Shown here: positions 35,619 through 44,322 of the stretch, in pieces | Layout: each line of letters opens with the position of its first letter | Numbering within the stretch: the first letter of the stretch is position 1 | Assembly: GCF_023806125.1 (NCBI RefSeq) | Contig: NZ_JAMSKT010000003.1 | Span: forward strand, 62,001-126,000 | Direction: 5' to 3' | DNA: 64,000 nucleotides | Source of the DNA: Clostridium caldaquaticum | GTDB taxonomy: Bacteria; Bacillota; Clostridia; Clostridiales; Clostridiaceae | Notes under the pieces: generated by a model | The model's database searches: none | Told to the model about the DNA's origin: nothing | What the model saw: only the letters and a program-made list of their open reading frames with translations | Program-made: the position numbers and the translations under genes

Positions 35619-36455
35619 ATGTTCTACCATGAAAATAGAAAATATGAACATGGATTTCCAGTACATGCTACTGTTTTTCATAACATTAACTTCCTAGCTC
35701 ACTGGCACTCTGAAGTTGAAGTTGTGCTTATATGCGAAGGAAACCTAGGAGTAGGTATTAATTCTGAATATCGTATATTAGAAAAAGGAGACATAGCCAT
35801 TTGTACCAGTGGAGACATCCACTATTACAATAGCAAAGATATGGAATCAACAATTATATTAATAGTTTTTCGCCCTGAATTAACTGGAAATGTAATTAAT
35901 CTATTAAATAATACGAGATTTACATACCCTTTTATCAACTCTTCTACTTTGGAACAAATTAACATTAACACATCTATTCTTAATGATATTAAAACCTGCT
36001 TAAGTAGCATTTTAAATGAAATTAATACAAAGGATAATTACTATCAGATTTTAATAAAAAGTCATCTTATAAAACTTGTGGGTCTGCTTCTTAGGCATTT
36101 TCCTCACTCTATGGCGAGCTCCAGCGATAAAATCAGTAGCGAAAACAGTTTAGGAATAGTACAAAAGGCAATAAACTATTTAGAAAACAATTATACTCAG
36201 GATGTAACGCTAGAAGATGTATCGGTATTTTTAGGCATAACTCCGTTCTATTTTTCTAAAATTTTCAAAAAAACAACGGGGCTAAACTTTAAAACTTATT
36301 TAAACTCCTTAAGAGTAGAAAAAGCCTATCATCTGCTTAAAACAACTGATGATCCTATAATTGATATAGCTTATGAATGCGGCTTTAACAGCATACGTAC
36401 TTTTAACAGAGTTTTCAAAGCTAATAAAGGTATTACCCCGTCGTCTCTACGTTAG
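35619..36455 (+). CDS. AraC family transcriptional regulator with cupin sensor domain
   Basis: 278 aa. I use ATG 35619, with GAAAGGTG upstream; the TTG six codons earlier overlaps that site. Cupin-type AraC ligand domain at about residues 15-90 (AHWHSEVEVVLICEGNLGVGI), AraC HTH at about 180-275 (EDVSVFLGITPFYFSKIFKK and DIAYECGFNSIRTFNRVFK). It resembles RhaR/MelR-like sugar regulators. Divergent from the flavoprotein gene and convergent with the aldo/keto reductase operon. It is one of three AraC proteins that could bind the shared promoter element. Confidence 0.87.
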   Translation: MFYHENRKYEHGFPVHATVFHNINFLAHWHSEVEVVLICEGNLGVGINSEYRILEKGDIAICTSGDIHYYNSKDMESTIILIVFRPELTGNVINLLNNTRFTYPFINSSTLEQININTSILNDIKTCLSSILNEINTKDNYYQILIKSHLIKLVGLLLRHFPHSMASSSDKISSENSLGIVQKAINYLENNYTQDVTLEDVSVFLGITPFYFSKIFKKTTGLNFKTYLNSLRVEKAYHLLKTTDDPIIDIAYECGFNSIRTFNRVFKANKGITPSSLR

Positions 36456-36474
36456 AAACTATTTATTCACTTTG

Positions 36475-37428
36475 TTATCTTTCAAGATTAAGCCAGGAAA
36501 GTTCTTCACTTGTAAGTTTAATATCTAATACTTCCAAATTAGATTTCATTTCTTCCCTGTTAGCTGCACCAACTATAGGGAATACATTCATCTTTTGGTT
36601 TAATATATATGCAAGTGCAATTTGAGGAACAGAAACACCTTTTTCTTCAGCAAGCTTAAATACTCTATCTAGACGCTTAAAATTCTGTTCATGACAATAA
36701 GCAGTTAAGCATGCTTGATCAATAGTTTCCTTTGATTTTTCATAAACTTCTCTTGTAATACGTCCCGAGAAGAATCCTCTTGCCAGACTGGAATATGCAA
36801 ATACAGGCATCTGATTATTTTCATACCATTCTCTGGCCTTTGTTTCATTAGGACCGCTTATTGCAATGCAGCCAGGTGCCCAAGGTTCTTCTACCTGTTC
36901 TGCTAAGCTGTAGTGAGGACTGCTGGCTATAAATGGAACAAGCCCATGTGCTTTTGCATAGTCATTTGCTTCCTGAATGCGTTCATGAGTCCAGTTTGAA
37001 CCTCCAAAAGCACGAATTTTTCCTGCTCTGTAATGTTCGTTTAATATTTCTACTATAGGACCTACTGGAAGATCAGTATCATCTCTGTGAAGAAGATACA
37101 AATCAATATAATCTGTTTTAAGCCTTGCAAGTGAATCATGTAAATCAGCTGTTATGTCAAAAGGAGTTACACGTTTGCGATCACGACTTGGATGGGCTCC
37201 TTTAGTAATAATAACAACTTTTTCTCTTGCTTTTCTGCTTTCCATCCATTGACCTATAGGCCATTCACTTTGATAACCATGCGCAGTATCAAAAGTGGTA
37301 TAACCTAATTCAACTGCTTCATCTAAAAGTTTAAAGCTTTTTTCAAGTTCATTTGAATTAATAATCATTGTTCCAAGAACAAGGCGAGCAACTGGTTTAT
37401 CAATTCCTTCAATTTTTGAATATTGCAT
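36475..37428 (-). CDS. Aldo/keto reductase
   Basis: 317 aa from ATG 37428, preceded by GGAGGAGG that lies within the last codons of the upstream gene; only 2 nt separate that gene's stop codon from this start. AKR (beta/alpha)8 barrel with catalytic tetrad candidates Asp/Tyr in FDTAHGYQ, Lys in VVIITKGAH and His in YLLHRDD, and NADPH-site residues near the C-terminus. Acts on aldehydes, ketones or sugars. Coupled to a Gfo/Idh/MocA dehydrogenase, it may reduce a keto-sugar produced by the pathway. Confidence 0.87.
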   Translation of the reverse strand: MQYSKIEGIDKPVARLVLGTMIINSNELEKSFKLLDEAVELGYTTFDTAHGYQSEWPIGQWMESRKAREKVVIITKGAHPSRDRKRVTPFDITADLHDSLARLKTDYIDLYLLHRDDTDLPVGPIVEILNEHYRAGKIRAFGGSNWTHERIQEANDYAKAHGLVPFIASSPHYSLAEQVEEPWAPGCIAISGPNETKAREWYENNQMPVFAYSSLARGFFSGRITREVYEKSKETIDQACLTAYCHEQNFKRLDRVFKLAEEKGVSVPQIALAYILNQKMNVFPIVGAANREEMKSNLEVLDIKLTSEELSWLNLER

Positions 37429-37430
37429 TA

Positions 37431-38420
37431 TTATACCTCCTCCATTGGATAAACAAATCCCCAATCTTTTCTTATTTTATCCATTACTTCTAACACTTCT
37501 AATGTCTGCTCCAAAGGCATCAAATCGCAGCTCTTTTTACCTTCTTCTAGACATTTAATAACTGCCATTGCTTCATATTCATATCCTGTTGCTTTAAATG
37601 GCATTTCAACTACTTTTGGTTCTTCACCATTTACTAATAATGCTGCGCTTGTAGGATGCCAGAAATCTTTTATATGTATACATCCTTTAGAGCCGTAAAT
37701 GTATGCATCCTGTGGCATATTAACATTAATTGAAGCATATAGCATTGCCATTTTTCCTTTACCATAATCAAATAACATAGCTTCGTCTACATCTACAGCA
37801 GTTTGTCCCATATTTTTTATTGTTTGAATATTCTTTGGCTTTTCTCCAAAGACAAACTGTGCAAAAGAAACTAAATAAATTCCAATATCTAAAAGTACTC
37901 CTCCAGCAAGATTTATATTCACATGTCTATCTTCCGCAGGCCATGGTGCATAATATGCAAAATCAGCCTTTAACAGATGAATATCTCCTATTGCACCTGA
38001 CTGAAGCCACTTGCGAAGTTCTGCATATACAGGAAGAAATCTTGACCATACTGCTTCCATAAAGAAAACATTGTTCTTTTTTGCGCATTCTATCATTTTA
38101 GCTGCTGTTTTTGCATTTAAAGTAAGTGGTTTTTCACACAAAACATTTTTCCCAGCATTCATACAAAGTATTGAATTTTCATAGTGATAAGGGTGTGGTG
38201 TTGCTATATAAACTACATCAACATCAGGATCATTAGCTAAAGCTTCATAGGAACTATATCTTTTTGTTACTCCATATTTTTCTCCAAAAACATCTGCGCT
38301 TTCCTGACTTCTTGAACCAACTGCATAAATTTCTGCATTTTCAATTGATTGTAATCCTTTGGCAAACTGGTTTGCAATAAAACCTGTCCCTAAAATTCCC
38401 CATTTGATTTTTTTACTCAT
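37431..38420 (-). CDS. Gfo/Idh/MocA family NAD(P)-dependent oxidoreductase
   Basis: 329 aa. N-terminal Rossmann fold GILGTGFIANQFAKG (residues 8-22), catalytic EKPLTLN lysine near residue 97, and a C-terminal sandwich with LDIGIYLVSF in the place of the usual D-x-G-x-H segment. The sequence is closest to the dimeric dihydrodiol/xylose dehydrogenase subgroup. In C-glycoside pathways a member of this superfamily (DgpA) oxidises the sugar at C3. Transcribed from the conserved promoter at 38616-38680 with a leader of about 190 nt. Confidence 0.86.
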   Translation of the reverse strand: MSKKIKWGILGTGFIANQFAKGLQSIENAEIYAVGSRSQESADVFGEKYGVTKRYSSYEALANDPDVDVVYIATPHPYHYENSILCMNAGKNVLCEKPLTLNAKTAAKMIECAKKNNVFFMEAVWSRFLPVYAELRKWLQSGAIGDIHLLKADFAYYAPWPAEDRHVNINLAGGVLLDIGIYLVSFAQFVFGEKPKNIQTIKNMGQTAVDVDEAMLFDYGKGKMAMLYASINVNMPQDAYIYGSKGCIHIKDFWHPTSAALLVNGEEPKVVEMPFKATGYEYEAMAVIKCLEEGKKSCDLMPLEQTLEVLEVMDKIRKDWGFVYPMEEV

Positions 38421-38472
38421 TTCAAATTCCTCCTTTTTATCTAATTTAAGTAAAAATATATTAACACTTTAT

Positions 38473-38553
38473 TTACCTGAAATGAGCTTCAGGAGGTTTA
38501 GGGGTACAATTAATTTTATTAATGCTTGTTAAATCATTAATTAAATTTATCAT
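38473..38553 (-). CDS. Possible 26-aa leader peptide in the Gfo/Idh/MocA operon leader
   Basis: ATG 38553 is preceded by GAGGGAG at good spacing and encodes MINLINDLTSINK followed by a CTPKPPEAHFR ending. The frame lies inside the transcribed leader predicted from the -10 box at 38616. A CCTGAA/TTCAGG hairpin (38476-38493) overlaps its last codons. No homologue recognised; it could be a regulatory upstream ORF or the start of a lost gene. Confidence 0.35.
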   Translation of the reverse strand: MINLINDLTSINKINCTPKPPEAHFR

Positions 38554-38615
38554 ATTGAACTCCCTCTTTCCTTTATAAAAATTATTTTTTATATTAACTT
38601 AGCATTTCAATTATT

Positions 38616-38680
38616 ATTTTAAGTGATACAACATTTACATTCTTGCCAATAATTGAACTTAGATTGGTCATTTTTTGTTA
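38616..38680 (-). promoter_or_regulatory. Conserved AraC-type activator promoter A
   Basis: On the minus strand: distal box AACAAAAAATGACC (RC of 38666-38679), proximal box TTGGCAAGA (RC of 38641-38649), then -10 TAAAAT (RC of 38616-38621) beginning exactly 26 nt after the first G of GGCAAGA. The same layout occurs at four other promoters in the window. It drives the 38420-36475 operon. Confidence 0.75.
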
Positions 38681-38785
38681 ATAACTACAAAGTGATAAAA
38701 GTCTATCTTTTTGCCGATAAAATAATTATGAAATGCTTAAGTAATACTTTGGTATAACACTTAACTTAATTAATATGCTGATACA

Positions 38786-39814
38786 TTATTTCTGTTTGAA
38801 GTTTGCAATATTATCTATATCGATTTCATCAACTGTTGCATAATCATCTTTTTCAATTTTTTCACCTTTCAGCAGGCTTATTGATTTACTAACTATTTTA
38901 TCAAACATAGCCATAATATCTCCGCCTAATAGAGCTGTTCCACGGAGTACTGACTTATTATCCTTAGAATCTTCTATAGCTTTTGAAACTTCAGTTGTAA
39001 GCTCTGAGCCAAATACTCCAAACTTTGATTTGTCTTTTATAAGTGAATTAGGACTCATTGCATAAGAGTTAACTCCTATAGCCATTGACCCGTTGTAGCA
39101 TAATATCAGGTTTGTCTCTGGGTTTGTCTGCATTAAATTTTCAGTTGCCTTTAATGCTGTATCAGTATTATAATCCCCAAGCTCAACAACTTTTGTAATC
39201 TTAACTTTCTTGTTTTTGTCTGCTATACTAGATAAAGCCTTTGAACGTGCTGCAGCATCAGGATTATTATTTAAAGAGAATATAACTGTATTAACTGTAC
39301 CGTCACCAGCATTTTTAAAAGCCTTGTCCACCCATTTTGAAGCAATATTAGCAATTGATTCACCTACCTTTGTTTCATTGCTGCCCATAAAAGCATCATA
39401 ATTTCCAGTATTGGCAGTGAAAGCAAGTATTTTAACCCCTTTATCCATAGCCTTTTTACAAACATCCGGCAAACTTGACGGCTCTACAGCCACAACTATA
39501 ATTTCATCAGCACCCATAGTAACAAAGTTTTCTATCTGTTCTATCTGTTTTTGAGCATTTCCATCTGCTGAAGCAGATTCAAACTTATATCCTGCAGCTT
39601 TAAATCTATCGCCTAATTGTTTCTGAATTAATGCCATGAAGTCATTTTGTGTAGTTGAGATTGCCAGTGCTACTAAAGTATCTTTAGGTTCTTTAACCTT
39701 TTTTTCATTTGAATTAGAACTGCTTGAAGATGCATTTGAAGTTTATTGTCCACACCCTGCAAACAATCCAATTACCATAATGCACATAGTTAATAGACTT
39801 AATAGTTTTTTCAT
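38786..39814 (-). pseudogene. Sugar ABC solute-binding lipoprotein gene with in-frame nonsense codon
   Basis: From ATG 39814 (GGGAGAGGAG upstream) the frame encodes a signal peptide with lipobox GLFAGCGQ, then TAA at 39743-39745. After that the same frame continues as TSNASSSSSNSNEKK and a complete periplasmic-binding-protein-like domain (Peripla_BP_4 type, ribose-binding-like) to 38786. An internal ATG at 39637 would yield a 283-aa protein without signal peptide. One base change restores the gene, so this is either a recent inactivation or a sequencing error. There are no permease or ATPase genes next to it, although the promoter is intact. Confidence 0.82.
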
Positions 39815-39860
39815 CACTTTTACTCCTCTCCCACATTACAATGAAATATTTTACATTTTT

Positions 39861-39923
39861 ATTGTAAACGTTAATATTTGTATATTCACGCCATTTTTAT
39901 TTTGTATATAGACATTTTTTGTC
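39861..39923 (-). promoter_or_regulatory. Conserved AraC-type activator promoter E with overlapping cre site
   Basis: Minus strand: distal box GACAAAAAATGTCT (RC of 39910-39923), proximal box TGGCGTGA (RC of 39886-39893), -10 TACAAT (RC of 39861-39866), 26 nt spacing as in the others. On the plus strand TGTAAACGTTAATA (39863-39876) matches the cre consensus at 13 of 14 positions and overlaps the -10 box, so CcpA would block RNA polymerase. Confidence 0.7.
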
Positions 39924-40037
39924 ATAACTTAAAATTAAACACAAAAAAGCCAAGCAATAAAGCAGGCATTTACACCTTTTATTTGCTTAGCTTTTAAAAA
40001 GTATATATTAATATTAATTCAATATGCTTATTTAAAG

Positions 40038-40059
40038 ACCTGATGAAATTTTATCAGGT
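40038..40059. terminator. Terminator candidates after the 45474-40081 operon
   Basis: ACCTGAT (40038-40044) and ATCAGGT (40053-40059) form a hairpin 21 bp past the TIM-barrel stop. A second imperfect stem (AAAAGCCAAGCAA near 39954 with TTGCTTAGCTTTT near 40000) lies behind it. Confidence 0.55.
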
Positions 40060-40080
40060 ATCTTTTAAAATTATTACTTT

Positions 40081-41013
40081 TTATTCATAAATTGGTGATA
40101 GAACATGGTTTATATAATACTTAGAAAGCAGCATTGTAGCCATTGGATCTGGGGTACCGTCTGTTTCAACACCTATCCATCCCTTATATTGATGTTTCTT
40201 TAATTTATGCCATAAGCCTACAAAGTCTACCTTACCTGCCCCTATTTCCCAGAACCAGCGGTCTCCATTATCCTGAAACTCAGCTCCTGCCTTTAGCCTT
40301 AATTCATCAGGTGCATAGGCAAAGGTAGTATCTTTAAGATGGAAATACTTTACAAAATCATGATATTTGTCATACATTTCTACAGGGTCAAACCCCATAA
40401 TAAGAACCTGTGCAGTATCTAAGCAGAATCCTACATAGTCAGGATCTAAAAGTTCAATATATCTTTCTAATTCATTTTTATTAATAGCTCCCCAAAATTC
40501 AGTATGAACACATGGTATTATACCTTTATCAGCACAACGTCTGCCAAATTCATTCATATATACAGCACAATTTTCTACTTGTTCTTTACTAAGTGGTCCA
40601 AGTCCGTAATATCCGCCGCAAGGCATAATATTAATTCTCTTACCACCTAAATCAGCCGTAAAATCAATTATTTTTTGAGCGTTTTCCAAAGAACTTTTAT
40701 GCAGACTTTTATCTTGTGAATTAAATGCTATGCTGAAAGTACCTGTTACTTCTTCAATTCCGCGCTGCTGTACAAATTCAGTAAATTTCTTAGCTTCACC
40801 GAAAAACTGTTCTATATAAGGCTGCATATGAAACATTAGTTCAATTCCCTTAAATCCAGCACCTACATGATACTTAATTATCTGATCCCAATCTAAATAG
40901 TAAACTGAATTACTGAAATCCCCTTTATAAAATTCACTCCAATTATTTATTTTTGGATATTGAACCATTAATCCCCACATATTAGTCTGATAAGAGTATT
41001 TCAAGTTTCCCAT
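40081..41013 (-). CDS. Sugar phosphate isomerase/epimerase TIM barrel, type A
   Basis: 310 aa, AP_endonuc_2/xylose isomerase-like fold. Ligand candidates: Glu in VHTEFW (about 175), Asp in FCLDTAQ (about 207), His in YFHLKD (about 234) and Glu in GVETDGTPD (about 287). It is a clear homologue of the 55079-56005 protein and, like it, is encoded immediately after a type B TIM barrel (1-bp TAATG overlap here). Enzymes of this fold next to Gfo/Idh/MocA dehydrogenases act as epimerases, dehydratases or lyases on keto-sugars. The exact reaction is not deducible. Confidence 0.78.
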   Translation of the reverse strand: MGNLKYSYQTNMWGLMVQYPKINNWSEFYKGDFSNSVYYLDWDQIIKYHVGAGFKGIELMFHMQPYIEQFFGEAKKFTEFVQQRGIEEVTGTFSIAFNSQDKSLHKSSLENAQKIIDFTADLGGKRINIMPCGGYYGLGPLSKEQVENCAVYMNEFGRRCADKGIIPCVHTEFWGAINKNELERYIELLDPDYVGFCLDTAQVLIMGFDPVEMYDKYHDFVKYFHLKDTTFAYAPDELRLKAGAEFQDNGDRWFWEIGAGKVDFVGLWHKLKKHQYKGWIGVETDGTPDPMATMLLSKYYINHVLSPIYE

Positions 41014-42002
41014 TATAGATCTCCTCCTAACTTGCCTACAATTTCATGATCTACAAACCAACGCATCTTTAAAAGAGCTTTATATACATTAAGTGTTTTC
41101 TTTGATTCGCAAATCACCCAGCCATCATAATTACTGTCTTTTAATATCTTTGCTACACCGAGAAGATCTACCTCTCCGTCTCCTAAATCAGAAAATACCT
41201 TTTGGCTTCCTTCTACAGGAATTTCTGCATTCACTTTTTTATAATTGCAAACCTCATCAGTAAAATCTGTATCGCTGAACCTTAAATAAGCAATTTCGTT
41301 TTTATGTGCATTTACTACCACTTTAGGATCGTCTCCAGTTATCTTAATATGAGCAAGATCTGGGCTAAATAGTGCACCTTCAACTTGTTTTAGAAGCTGT
41401 GCAATTTTATTTCCTCTCATTAAGCTCCAATATTCATTTTTAACAGCTACGATAATTCCCTTCTCTTTGGCTGCGGAAACAAGCTTTTTTAAAACTTCGA
41501 TGGTTTTTGCAGTAAATTCACCATCTAAATCACCATCTGGCATTATGTTAAGCCATCCAATTTCAGGTGTAGGTGAAACAACCAACCCTTTACTTCCAAG
41601 TGAAACTAAAAACTCAATTGCTTCCATTCCCATTTTTTCAAAGAGAGTAAAATAGTTAGACATAGGTTGTCCTGAAGCAACGATTTCTAACATTACGTCA
41701 TTAGCATTGATATGAACTCCTGTTACTTCTTCAATTCCCACATCATTTAAAAAGCTCATAAACTCCTTTGGTGAACCGTATTTTGCATTTACTGCGAATT
41801 TGCTTATAGGCACTCCGCACCTTCCAATTTCAAATGCCATAGGGTCGCTTGAAAATGGATTATAAGGCAGTTCAATTCCCTTAAACCCTGCAGCAGCAAC
41901 AAATTTAAATAAATCAACCCAAAAGGATTTAGATTGCATATATATAAAATTTGGACCGCTTGTCTTTAAATTTACTGTTTCTAAACTTAAACCAAATTTC
42001 AC
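41013..42002 (-). CDS. Sugar phosphate isomerase/epimerase-like TIM barrel, type B
   Basis: 329 aa, homologous to the 56007-56984 protein. It keeps Glu in VKNEYWS and Glu in VICESK, but the position that is His in the homologue's CVHFTDT reads Arg here (YLRFSDT), so one metal ligand is replaced. It overlaps the type A gene by one base, which suggests coupled synthesis and possibly a heteromeric enzyme. Function inferred to be keto-sugar processing. Confidence 0.74.
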   Translation of the reverse strand: MKFGLSLETVNLKTSGPNFIYMQSKSFWVDLFKFVAAAGFKGIELPYNPFSSDPMAFEIGRCGVPISKFAVNAKYGSPKEFMSFLNDVGIEEVTGVHINANDVMLEIVASGQPMSNYFTLFEKMGMEAIEFLVSLGSKGLVVSPTPEIGWLNIMPDGDLDGEFTAKTIEVLKKLVSAAKEKGIIVAVKNEYWSLMRGNKIAQLLKQVEGALFSPDLAHIKITGDDPKVVVNAHKNEIAYLRFSDTDFTDEVCNYKKVNAEIPVEGSQKVFSDLGDGEVDLLGVAKILKDSNYDGWVICESKKTLNVYKALLKMRWFVDHEIVGKLGGDL

Positions 42003-42022
42003 AATAACAACTCCATTCTATT

Positions 42023-42076
42023 AAAGTCTTTTTTTATGCGCCATCAAAAGTAAATTTGAATGGCGCATAATCACAA
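42023..42076 (-). repeat. Duplicated 3'-end remnant of a TIM-barrel gene that also forms a hairpin
   Basis: On the minus strand this segment reads CDYAPFKFTFDGA then stop. It closely follows the 3' end of gene 43311-44300 (CDFEPSKVAFDGALKNA), with about 40 of 46 bases identical. TATGCGCCAT (42035-42044) and ATGGCGCATA (42060-42069) make a strong stem followed by a T run on the minus strand, so the remnant may work as a terminator for the gene 42094-43272. Confidence 0.6.
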
Positions 42077-42093
42077 TTTTATTAAAAAATCAA

Positions 42094-43272
42094 CTAATCT
42101 AATTCTCCTACTTCTAGTCCTAGAGGAATTGGTTTTGGTATTTCGCAAGTGCTTGTCATTTTATAAATCATACCCTCATTTGCTGATTTATCAAAACTTG
42201 TAAGTGCCTCTGTTACATGGTACATAAGTTCACCATTAGCTCTATGTTTACGTCCTTTAACTAAAGAATAAGCCATATCTAATAGACCTAACCCACGAGC
42301 ATTCATGGCAATATGATGATACATTAATGGAATTTCTTTTACAAAATTAAGCATTTCAGGTGAATGTATTTTTACTACTGCTTCACCAGTACTTAGCCCT
42401 TCAACGCTGTCTAACATATTTTCACCTCTTAAGATCTTAACCGGACCACCAAACATATTTGGATCAGGAACGATAAGAGTACCTGCTGTACCATAAATTT
42501 CTAAACACGGTAAATTAGAATGCCAAATATCAAAACTCATATTAATATTGGCAATTACACCATTTTTAAACTCCATAGTACCTGAATAGTGTGTAAGAAC
42601 ATCAACATCTACCTTTTTACCTTTTAAAGGTGATGTGCTGGTAATAGTTCTTTGATTGAAGCTCTTCTTTGCAAAACAATGGGTTTTACTTATAGGTCCA
42701 AGTAATGACACTAATGCTGTAATATAATACGGTCCCATATCCATCATTGGGCCAGCACCTTCTTTATAATAAAACTCTGGTGCAGGATGCCAGGATTCAT
42801 GGCCATGGCAAATCATATTTGCAGTTGCCGCAACAGGTTCACCTATCCATCCTTCATCAATTATTTTTTTACAAGTTTGAATACCAGCTCCTAAAAATGT
42901 ATCTGGTGCACAGCCAACCATCAAACCTTTATTTTTTGCTATCTCTAAAGTTTTCTTAGCATCTTCTAAATTTAAAGCCAGCGGTTTTTCACAATATACA
43001 TGCTTTCCAGCTTCCAGTGCAGCTATATTTATTTCTGTATGCGCTGCTGGAATTGTAAGATTTAATACTATTTCTATTTCTGGATTTGCAAGTAATTCAC
43101 TTACAGTACATGAATTAGGAATATTAAACCTTTTTGCTGTTTCTTCAGCCTTTTCCTTAAACATATCTGCAACAGCTACAACTTCAAGAGTCTTATACAT
43201 ATTGGTAATATTAGTTAAATAAGTATTACTTATTACTCCGCAGCCAATAACTCCAATTTTAACTTTCCTCAT
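42094..43272 (-). CDS. Gfo/Idh/MocA family oxidoreductase
   Basis: 392 aa. Rossmann motif GVIGCGVISNTYL (residues 7-19), EKPLALN with catalytic Lys near 97, MMDMGPYY near 181-188. It has about 60 more residues than the 37431 homologue, at the C-terminus. It sits inside a five-gene operon with another Gfo/Idh/MocA protein and three TIM barrels, all leftward. Probable role: NAD(P)-dependent oxidation or reduction at a sugar hydroxyl. Confidence 0.86.
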   Translation of the reverse strand: MRKVKIGVIGCGVISNTYLTNITNMYKTLEVVAVADMFKEKAEETAKRFNIPNSCTVSELLANPEIEIVLNLTIPAAHTEINIAALEAGKHVYCEKPLALNLEDAKKTLEIAKNKGLMVGCAPDTFLGAGIQTCKKIIDEGWIGEPVAATANMICHGHESWHPAPEFYYKEGAGPMMDMGPYYITALVSLLGPISKTHCFAKKSFNQRTITSTSPLKGKKVDVDVLTHYSGTMEFKNGVIANINMSFDIWHSNLPCLEIYGTAGTLIVPDPNMFGGPVKILRGENMLDSVEGLSTGEAVVKIHSPEMLNFVKEIPLMYHHIAMNARGLGLLDMAYSLVKGRKHRANGELMYHVTEALTSFDKSANEGMIYKMTSTCEIPKPIPLGLEVGELD

Positions 43273-43310
43273 ATTTTCCGTCCTCCAATTTTTTATCGTA
43301 TTTTTCTCTT

Positions 43311-44300
43311 TTAAGCATTTTTTAATGCGCCATCAAAAGCAACTTTGGATGGCTCAAAATCACACTTTCTTACAAAAGCAGCTGCTTCTGTTGCACCAAA
43401 TATACGATCCATACCGCTATCTTCCCATTCAACAGATAATGGTCCTGTATAGTTTGCTGCATTCAGTTCGCGAATAATCTTATCAAAATCAACATCTCCA
43501 TGTCCCAGAGAAACAAAGTTCCAGCCTCTTCTTGTATCTCCAAAGGTAAGATGTGAGCCTAAAATACCTGCTTTTCCATCTAGATTAACATAAGCATCTT
43601 TCATATGAACGTGATATACTTTATCAATAAAATCATGAAGGAAAATTGTAGGATTAACCCCCTGCCATATTAAATGACTTGGGTCAAAATTTAAACCTAA
43701 AGTAGGTCTATTTTTAAATACCTTAAACAGTCTTTCTGTAGTATAATAGTCAAATGCGATTTCTGTAGGATGTACCTCTAAAGCAAACTTAATACCGTTT
43801 TCATCAAACACATCAAAAATTGGTGACCATAAATCTACCTGCTCCTGATATGCTGCTTCAATCATTTTCTCACTAGTTTGCGGGAATGAATAAAAGTACT
43901 TCCAAACAGCAGAACCCATAAATCCTGTAACAACTTTTGCACCTATATTTTTAGCAGCTCTTGCAGTATTTTTCATAGCTTCAATAGCCCATTTTCTTAT
44001 TTCATCTGGTTTTCCTGCTAAGTTAGCTGGAGCAAAGCCATCTAAACGCGGATCCCATAAATCTCCCACACATTGACCTATTAAATGTGACGCAATTGCA
44101 TAACATTTAAGACCATTTTTTTCAAGAACACCCTGTACATATTTTACATATTCCATATCAGATGCTGCTTTATCTACATCTATATGTCCCCATGTAGCAA
44201 GTTCAACACCATCATACCCCATTTTTTTTACTAATGGACATAATTCCTCAAGCGGAATGTCCGCCCATTGTCCTGTCATTAATGTTAATAGTCTACCCAT
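43311..44300 (-). CDS. Sugar phosphate isomerase/epimerase TIM barrel, type C
   Basis: 329 aa. Ligand candidates: Glu in LEVHPTE (about 190), Asp in NFDPSHL (about 225), His in VHMKDA (about 252) and Glu in SVEWEDSG (about 299), all intact. Distinct from types A and B and from the deglycosidase alphas. It follows the Gfo/Idh/MocA gene 44323-45474 by 22 bp. That gene pair is widespread in bacteria and is associated with keto-sugar epimerisation or elimination. Its last codons are duplicated at 42023-42076. Confidence 0.82.
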   Translation of the reverse strand: MGRLLTLMTGQWADIPLEELCPLVKKMGYDGVELATWGHIDVDKAASDMEYVKYVQGVLEKNGLKCYAIASHLIGQCVGDLWDPRLDGFAPANLAGKPDEIRKWAIEAMKNTARAAKNIGAKVVTGFMGSAVWKYFYSFPQTSEKMIEAAYQEQVDLWSPIFDVFDENGIKFALEVHPTEIAFDYYTTERLFKVFKNRPTLGLNFDPSHLIWQGVNPTIFLHDFIDKVYHVHMKDAYVNLDGKAGILGSHLTFGDTRRGWNFVSLGHGDVDFDKIIRELNAANYTGPLSVEWEDSGMDRIFGATEAAAFVRKCDFEPSKVAFDGALKNA

Positions 44301-44322
44301 AATATATTCCTCCTCTTATTTT

